Assembly: GCA_004356265.1 (NCBI GenBank) | Contig: SMXK01000050.1 | Coordinates: 1-7,170, forward strand | Source: Bacteroidota bacterium | Lineage (GTDB): Bacteria; Bacteroidota; Rhodothermia; Rhodothermales; UBA10348 | Reading direction: 5' to 3' | DNA: 7,170 nt | In this document: positions 5,680 to 7,170 of the stretch, piece after piece | Layout of the letters: the number at the start of each line of letters is the position of its first letter | How positions within the stretch are numbered: the stretch's first letter is position 1 | Program-made: the position numbers and the translations under genes | Notes under the pieces: model-generated | Database searches by the model: none | What the model was told of the DNA's origin: nothing | What the model saw: only the letters and a program-made list of their open reading frames with translations

Positions 5680-7101
5680 TTACCTTCCGCTGCCGCGAAT
5701 GGCCGTATAAATGGTACGGATGAGAATCTGCACATCACGCTGCAAGCTCATATTCTCAATATAAAAAAGATCGTACTTCACTTTTTGCCGAACATCGTCA
5801 AGACTTGTGTCATATTTCCATTTTACCTGAGCCCAACCGGTAATCCCTGGCTTGACACGATGGCGTCGATTGTAGAGAGGTATTTCTCTGGCCAATTTTT
5901 CCACGAAATAAGGGCGTTCGGGCCGCGGACCAACGAGACTCATGTCGCCCTTAAAGACGTTTATTAGCTGCGGGATCTCATCCAGTCGCCATTTTCTAAG
6001 CCATCGTCCCAGAGGCGTATACCGTGGATCATCCGTACTCGCCCACACTGGACCCGTCGTTTGTTCTGCGTCCTCTTTCATCGTCCGATATTTTAACATC
6101 GTGAACGTACGTCCTTTCTCACCCACGCGAATTTGTCTATATATCATTGGCCCGGGCGAAGAAGAATGGACTGCGATACCAATCAACACCCATAATGGGA
6201 AACCAACGATCAGGATTATCAAGGAGACAATCAGGTCGAACATCCTTTTCAACGAAACCTCCCAGGGGGCCAGTGGCTCCGGTAACACTTCAATCAACGG
6301 AATTCCATACATGTGTTCTGTACGAGACATTCCACCTATAAGCGTATAGAAATCGGGTACCAGCTTGAGAGTGACGGATTTTCCATCGCATAACCGCAGG
6401 ACTTCCATCAGCGAATCGCCGTCGTTCGATCCCAGAGCTATCAAAACATCCCGAACATCCAGCTCGTCTATCAAGCGAGGTAAATCGTGAATTGACTGGG
6501 TGTTTTCCAATTCTTCGAGGTCGGGTTCGAGATCTTCTCCCGGCGTACCACTCGGTTGTCTCCGCAATCGCAGTGCTCCCACAATTTCGATTCCGGCCTC
6601 CGGGTATCGGGCTACTTCCTCATACAATTTATCCAGACGGTCACTCCAGCCTACAACAAGAGCTCTGTGTAACCCCTTCCCGCGCATGATAAACATCTTC
6701 TGGACGGAGCTAACGATTACACGACCCAGCGCAACGAGAAAAAAGACCGTGCCCCAATAGAACAGTATATTCGATCTGGCTGAATAGGCATCAAGTGCAT
6801 CAATAAAAAACACAAAAAACATTACCAAGATGCCCACGGTGACGACTTTCGCCAGCGTTACCAATTCGTCGAGCCTGCTCGCCGCGTACCGCTCCCGGTA
6901 CATCCCGGATAACAGTAACAGAAGCAACCAATAACCCGTCAGGGCGGCATAAACAGGAATCAGACTCGATACTGCGGGCGATAATGTTGGATCACCGAAC
7001 ACGGCCCATTCGAACCGTACCAGATACCACAACACATTTGCACATATCAGTGCACCGGCATCGAACAACAGAAGAGTTATGAGTTCAGTTTTCCTGGACA
7101 C
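5680..7101 (-). CDS. Polyprenyl-phosphate sugar-1-phosphate transferase (priming glycosyltransferase)
   Basis: An inner-membrane enzyme that transfers a sugar-1-phosphate from a nucleotide sugar to undecaprenyl phosphate, the first step of exopolysaccharide, capsule or O-antigen repeat assembly. Four predicted membrane helices lie at about 6-28, 47-66, 86-103 and 112-130. A Rossmann-like CoA-binding-type domain (about 145-270) follows, then a fifth membrane segment (about 287-310) and the catalytic bacterial sugar transferase domain. Catalytic-domain motifs are FTMLKYRTM at 333-341, the Asp-Glu pair in RLDEIPQL at 372-379, GDMSLVGPRPERPYF at 385-399 and RHRVKPGITGWAQV at 413-426. The 473-residue length is normal for the WcaJ/WbaP-type superfamily. 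The start is a GTG at 7101-7099; an in-frame TGA lies about 30 bases upstream, no ATG intervenes, and the next internal Met (67) would lose two membrane helices. No Shine-Dalgarno is visible. The sugar is not predictable, and no other polysaccharide gene lies within the window. Confidence 0.95.
   Translation of the reverse strand: MSRKTELITLLLFDAGALICANVLWYLVRFEWAVFGDPTLSPAVSSLIPVYAALTGYWLLLLLLSGMYRERYAASRLDELVTLAKVVTVGILVMFFVFFIDALDAYSARSNILFYWGTVFFLVALGRVIVSSVQKMFIMRGKGLHRALVVGWSDRLDKLYEEVARYPEAGIEIVGALRLRRQPSGTPGEDLEPDLEELENTQSIHDLPRLIDELDVRDVLIALGSNDGDSLMEVLRLCDGKSVTLKLVPDFYTLIGGMSRTEHMYGIPLIEVLPEPLAPWEVSLKRMFDLIVSLIILIVGFPLWVLIGIAVHSSSPGPMIYRQIRVGEKGRTFTMLKYRTMKEDAEQTTGPVWASTDDPRYTPLGRWLRKWRLDEIPQLINVFKGDMSLVGPRPERPYFVEKLAREIPLYNRRHRVKPGITGWAQVKWKYDTSLDDVRQKVKYDLFYIENMSLQRDVQILIRTIYTAIRGSGR
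5683..5688 (-). promoter_or_regulatory. Ribosome binding site of the E1 fusion gene
   Basis: GGAAGG on the minus strand sits in the last codons of the sugar transferase gene, 6 bases before the E1 ATG. The transferase TAA falls between the site and the ATG, an arrangement typical of translational coupling. It is the clearest well-spaced Shine-Dalgarno in the window and supports the ATG at 5676 as the E1 start. Confidence 0.65.
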
Positions 7102-7170
7102 GTGACAGGCAGTTACAGAATCAGTGGGTTGTCACAAGAATTGCGACGTGGGTAAATTAACAGGTCGACC
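7102..7170. other. Upstream region of the sugar transferase gene, no clear feature
   Basis: These 69 bases precede the GTG start. I see a short palindrome TTGTCACAA at 7129-7137 and GGTCGACC at the very end (7163-7170). A poor TAnnTTTG-like sequence, TAATTTAC, lies on the minus strand at 7159-7152. None is convincing as a promoter or operator. Confidence 0.4.

Noticed and set aside
7129..7137. Palindrome TTGTCACAA upstream of the sugar transferase gene
   Set aside because: A single 9-base palindrome with no matching flanks or clear promoter nearby; not enough to call an operator.

Overview
This is a compact, gene-dense bacterial window in which every supportable gene lies on the minus strand. 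Transcription therefore runs from high to low coordinates. The gene set points to the Bacteroidota/Rhodothermota side of the FCB group. The clues are a single-chain fusion of the alpha and beta subunits of a 2-oxoacid dehydrogenase E1, a GWxTD-domain lipoprotein, a large TlpA-like lipoprotein with an N-terminal beta-rich region, and a possible TAnnTTTG promoter element. Base composition looks roughly balanced. The lineage is an inference from gene architecture; no ribosomal marker is present.

Layout in transcription order: (1) 7101-5680, a membrane-bound polyprenyl-phosphate sugar-1-phosphate transferase that primes exopolysaccharide or O-antigen synthesis; (2) 5676-3706, the fused E1 alpha/beta dehydrogenase, 3 bases after gene 1, with a Shine-Dalgarno-like GGAAGG reaching into the end of gene 1; (3) a 97-base gap holding a possible promoter and a direct repeat, then 3608-2202, a lipoprotein with a thioredoxin-like fold whose redox cysteines are missing and whose 5' end carries four tandem 15-bp repeats; (4) a 77-base gap holding a possible 19-codon micro-ORF, then 2124-1369, triosephosphate isomerase; (5) 1365-1, a GWxTD-domain lipoprotein cut by the window edge, 3 bases after tpiA. 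The 69 bases at 7102-7170 lie upstream of the first gene and show no clear feature.

The tight spacing suggests two transcription units, transferase-E1 and lipoprotein-tpiA-GWxTD, or one long unit. Functionally the set is mixed: cell-surface polysaccharide priming, oxidative decarboxylation of 2-oxoacids, a glycolytic isomerase and two envelope lipoproteins of unknown role. No mobile element, tRNA, rRNA, CRISPR array or defence system was seen. The points most worth a second look are the cysteine-less TlpA-like lipoprotein with its repeat-bearing start, the tpiA-coupled GWxTD lipoprotein, and the micro-ORF before tpiA.
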